Shown here piece by piece: positions 5,493 to 8,047 of a stretch of DNA of 8,047 bases. The notes under the pieces were generated by a model, which made no database searches, had not been told where the DNA came from, and worked only from the letters and a program-made list of their open reading frames with translations. The stretch is from Planctomycetaceae bacterium (GTDB lineage: Bacteria > Planctomycetota > Planctomycetia > Planctomycetales > Planctomycetaceae), in the NCBI GenBank assembly GCA_029259875.1, contig JAJDEK010000191.1:1-8047 (forward strand), given 5' to 3'. The stretch's first letter is position 1. The number at the start of each line of letters is the position of its first letter. The translations under genes were made by a program, and so were the position numbers.

Positions 5493-8006
5493 TTAGTGGT
5501 TAAACAGAAATTCACGACTGCTTAAGACTCCCCAGAAGAGATCTTCAATCGCTTGTCGTTTTTCTGCTTTTGGTGTTTCCGACAATAGCTCTGCCAGTTT
5601 TGTTTCTTCTTCAGTTGTTGGTTTGCGAGAGAGACATAGCATATAAATATCTGCTATCAGCTCCTTATCTGTTTTCTTAGTTTCCAACAATTTGGTGACA
5701 CGGCTTTCCTTGGCTTTGAGCTTATTATTAATGGTATCTCCATTGGAAATGTGCAGTACTTGAATCATCGTAGGTTCTTCTGTTCGTTCGCATTCACAAG
5801 TAATCATGCGCTCGTTACGGCCAAATGTTTTCAAGAAGTAAGAGATCACAGAAGAATCATAGAGTTGGATCGCTTTGGTACCTTTGGGGTAGAAGTCGGT
5901 CTTCTGCGGGTTCGGCTCGTAGAATTTGGTGAATTCGTCGGGGACTTCAGTCACTTGTGAAATCGAATCTAAGAGAACTTCGGCCATCATGCGCCTGGGG
6001 TAGTATCGGGAATAGAAGCGTTTCTCATCTTTGTTTTCGGGAAGGGGTTGGCTGCTTCTCTGATAGGCGGCAGACTGAAGAATGACTTTCATTAGTGCTT
6101 TTAAGTCGAAGTTGTTTTTGACAAGATAATCAGAAGCAGCCACCAGTAATTCTTCATTGCTGGCAGGATTGGATTCTCGCATATCATCAACTGATTCGAC
6201 CAAGCCCACACCAAAGAAGTTGGCCCAGACGCGATTGGTAATGGAACGACTGAAAAAATGGTTCTTTTTCGAAGTTAGCCAATTGGCCAGATAGATACGC
6301 CGATCCTCTGGGGCATTGATATCAATGGGTTCTCCATCCAAAGGCGTGGGAGGTTGAGGCTTACCAGTTAATGGTTGAACCAGATCTCCTTCCGTAGCAA
6401 CAAACAGAGTACGAATTCCATCTCCGGAACCCTTACTGCCTCCCCAGCCTTTTGCACGGACGCGGGAAAAGAAATTCGCCATCGCGTAATATTGATTGTT
6501 CGTCCATTTCTCCAGCGGATGGTTATGGCATTTCGCGCATTCAATAGACAGGCCCAGAAATGCCTGGCTGACATTTTCTGTCATTGATTCAGGATCTTGA
6601 TGGATAGCGTAAAAATTAGTGGCGCCATTTTCAATACTACTCCCTTGAGCGGTAATCAGTTCGCGTACCATCTGATCCCAAGGCGAATTATTTTTTACAT
6701 GTGAATGAATCCATTCATGATATTTTTTGACTGCCTGCGGACGAATAAGTGCTCCATTTACCAGTAACAAATCTGACCATTTATAAGTCCAGTAATCGAT
6801 AAATTCAGGGCGATCTAAAAGCTGCTCAATGAGTTTGTTACGTTTGTCCGGAGATTTATTAGAGAGGAAGGCTTCCGTTTCTTGTGGTGTAGGAAGCGAT
6901 CCAATTGTGTCGATATAGATTCGACGAATGAAGTCGGCGTCGTTTGACTGAGGAGAAGGGGGAAGATTTAAGCGTTTGAGCTGTTTGACAACCAATTGAT
7001 CAATGAAATTATGTTGTGGTGATTTTGTATAGACGGCTGGATCAATATTTTGTGGGTAAGGTGACGTGATTTTCGAGATCGCAATTTTACTGGAAAAGAT
7101 GCAGACGATGGCTCCTTCTCCAAAACCAGTCACTGTAACTGATCCTTTTGCATCAACCTGAGCGACACTTTCATTCACAGAAGAAAACGTGGTCCATTGA
7201 GTCACATCGCGAACTGACTGATCGGAATAGTGAGCCTGAACGAGCAAATGCTGCGTTTGTCCTTTCGTGAGAATCGATCGGGTTGGTAGTACTTCTAATC
7301 GTTCAATCACCGAATCTTTTGCATCAGGAGGAGTAGCGCCTTGTGCGATCCACCCTGAAAGAATTCGGTATTCTGGTGAGTCGGTTTCGAAACGAACCCC
7401 CCCTTTGTGAGGAACCGCTCCCGTTGGTTTGATTAATAACAGGCTACGGGCAGGATCAGACAACTCCGTTCGTCGGCCTCGCGATTGTTTTACAATCGTA
7501 TGAAAATCACCTTGAACATCATACGCTTTTAACGACAGACGAAAGCCGCCTTTACCGGCAAGGGCACCATGACAGGCACCGGAATTACAACTGGCTTTGG
7601 TCAAGATTGGTTGTACATCGTTACGAAAGCTCCATTGGTGAGGTTTCTCAAAATTTGTGACCACGACAGAGATTTTTGATTGAAGTATTCCTGAGGTTGC
7701 TGTAATTTCCGCCTGGCCGTTACTCACGGGAATCAGTGTCTCACCTTTAATTGTAACAACAGATGGATTGCTAGAGGAGAGCTTATATTCTGTTGTAACT
7801 GGTCCCACGATATTACCATCAGAGATCTTCTGAAATGAGACACGGTGCCGTGCTTCTTTACCTGAGAGTTGAACTTTCTCCGGTAGCAGCACCACGCTTT
7901 CTTTCAATTCTGAAGCGAGGAGAGAAAAGGAGTCGACACTCGAAATAAACAATCCTGTGAAGATCAAAAATAGAATGAAAGGCGTGGTTTGTTTTGCAGG
8001 ATACAT
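5493..8006 (-). CDS. PSCyt2 (DUF1549) / PSD1 (DUF1553) protein with Big_2-like domains and two heme motifs
   Basis: The predicted protein has 837 residues, starting at ATG 8006 with a weak GAGAAG 6 bases upstream. A hydrophobic N-terminus (residues 9-31) looks like a Sec signal. Residues about 36-116 and 232-310 resemble Big_2-type Ig-like domains. Between them is a cytochrome-like segment with C140-N-S-G-A-C145-H146, a CX4CH motif, ending in SGWIAQGATPP; Val-Pro-His200 stands where PSCyt1 has Met-Pro-Pro. DUF1549 covers about 333-515, with RRIYIDTIGSLPT at 361-373 and a second heme motif CAKCHNHP at 490-497. DUF1553 covers roughly 567-815, with RSITNRVWANFFGVGLV (587-603), PRRMMAEVLLD (670-680) and the conserved CECER near 737-741. 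Length and domain order fit the family. The role is unknown; these proteins are thought to be envelope heme proteins. It is the first gene of the likely minus-strand operon seen here, followed by the WD40 cytochrome protein after 56 bases. A run of seven G in the coding strand (7397-7403) lies beside His200. Confidence 0.9.
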   Translation of the reverse strand: MYPAKQTTPFILFLIFTGLFISSVDSFSLLASELKESVVLLPEKVQLSGKEARHRVSFQKISDGNIVGPVTTEYKLSSSNPSVVTIKGETLIPVSNGQAEITATSGILQSKISVVVTNFEKPHQWSFRNDVQPILTKASCNSGACHGALAGKGGFRLSLKAYDVQGDFHTIVKQSRGRRTELSDPARSLLLIKPTGAVPHKGGVRFETDSPEYRILSGWIAQGATPPDAKDSVIERLEVLPTRSILTKGQTQHLLVQAHYSDQSVRDVTQWTTFSSVNESVAQVDAKGSVTVTGFGEGAIVCIFSSKIAISKITSPYPQNIDPAVYTKSPQHNFIDQLVVKQLKRLNLPPSPQSNDADFIRRIYIDTIGSLPTPQETEAFLSNKSPDKRNKLIEQLLDRPEFIDYWTYKWSDLLLVNGALIRPQAVKKYHEWIHSHVKNNSPWDQMVRELITAQGSSIENGATNFYAIHQDPESMTENVSQAFLGLSIECAKCHNHPLEKWTNNQYYAMANFFSRVRAKGWGGSKGSGDGIRTLFVATEGDLVQPLTGKPQPPTPLDGEPIDINAPEDRRIYLANWLTSKKNHFFSRSITNRVWANFFGVGLVESVDDMRESNPASNEELLVAASDYLVKNNFDLKALMKVILQSAAYQRSSQPLPENKDEKRFYSRYYPRRMMAEVLLDSISQVTEVPDEFTKFYEPNPQKTDFYPKGTKAIQLYDSSVISYFLKTFGRNERMITCECERTEEPTMIQVLHISNGDTINNKLKAKESRVTKLLETKKTDKELIADIYMLCLSRKPTTEEETKLAELLSETPKAEKRQAIEDLFWGVLSSREFLFNH

Positions 8007-8047
8007 CGAACACTTCTCTTTATGTTTGCATTGTCTTGAAGGATTTT

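Noticed and set aside
8007..8047. Promoter upstream of the PSD1 gene
   Set aside because: Only 41 bases are visible and no paired -35/-10 elements can be recognised; the promoter may lie beyond the window.

Overview
The window looks like chromosomal DNA from a planctomycete, probably a Planctomycetaceae-type organism of moderate GC. The lineage call rests on protein families rather than base composition. It carries a Pirellula/Verrucomicrobium-type C-terminal heme-binding domain, a PSCyt1 cytochrome domain fused to WD40 repeats, and a PSCyt2 (DUF1549) plus PSD1 (DUF1553) protein. These families are strongly expanded in Planctomycetes and rare elsewhere. All four genes appear to encode exported proteins, or parts of them. 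No RNA gene, mobile element, repeat array or CRISPR was found.

Layout: two convergent pairs meet near 2474-2541. On the plus strand, the 3' part of a large heme-binding protein enters from the left edge and ends at 1092. It is followed by a Tat-exported Gfo/Idh/MocA-like protein (1202-2473; an upstream start at 1142 is possible). On the minus strand, a PSCyt2/PSD1 protein with N-terminal Big_2-like domains (8006 to 5493) is followed after 56 bases by a PSCyt1-WD40-PPC protein (5436 to 2542). The window is almost fully coding; the longest gap is about 109 bases.

How the genes may work together: three of the four proteins carry c-type heme attachment motifs, four sites in all (CX2CH in three places, CX4CH in one). 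The fourth protein is a secreted oxidoreductase-like fold. This suggests envelope-located redox or substrate-processing modules, as generally supposed for these families, but no substrate can be read from the sequence. The PSD1 and WD40 genes form a likely operon of a kind common in planctomycetes.

I see no clearly novel defence or mobile system. The points most worth following are a cytochrome-like domain with a CX4CH motif in which the usual Met-Pro-Pro is replaced by Val-Pro-His; a Tat-exported Gfo/Idh-like protein that has lost the glycine-rich dinucleotide motif; and a PPC domain that seems split by an insert of about 120 residues.
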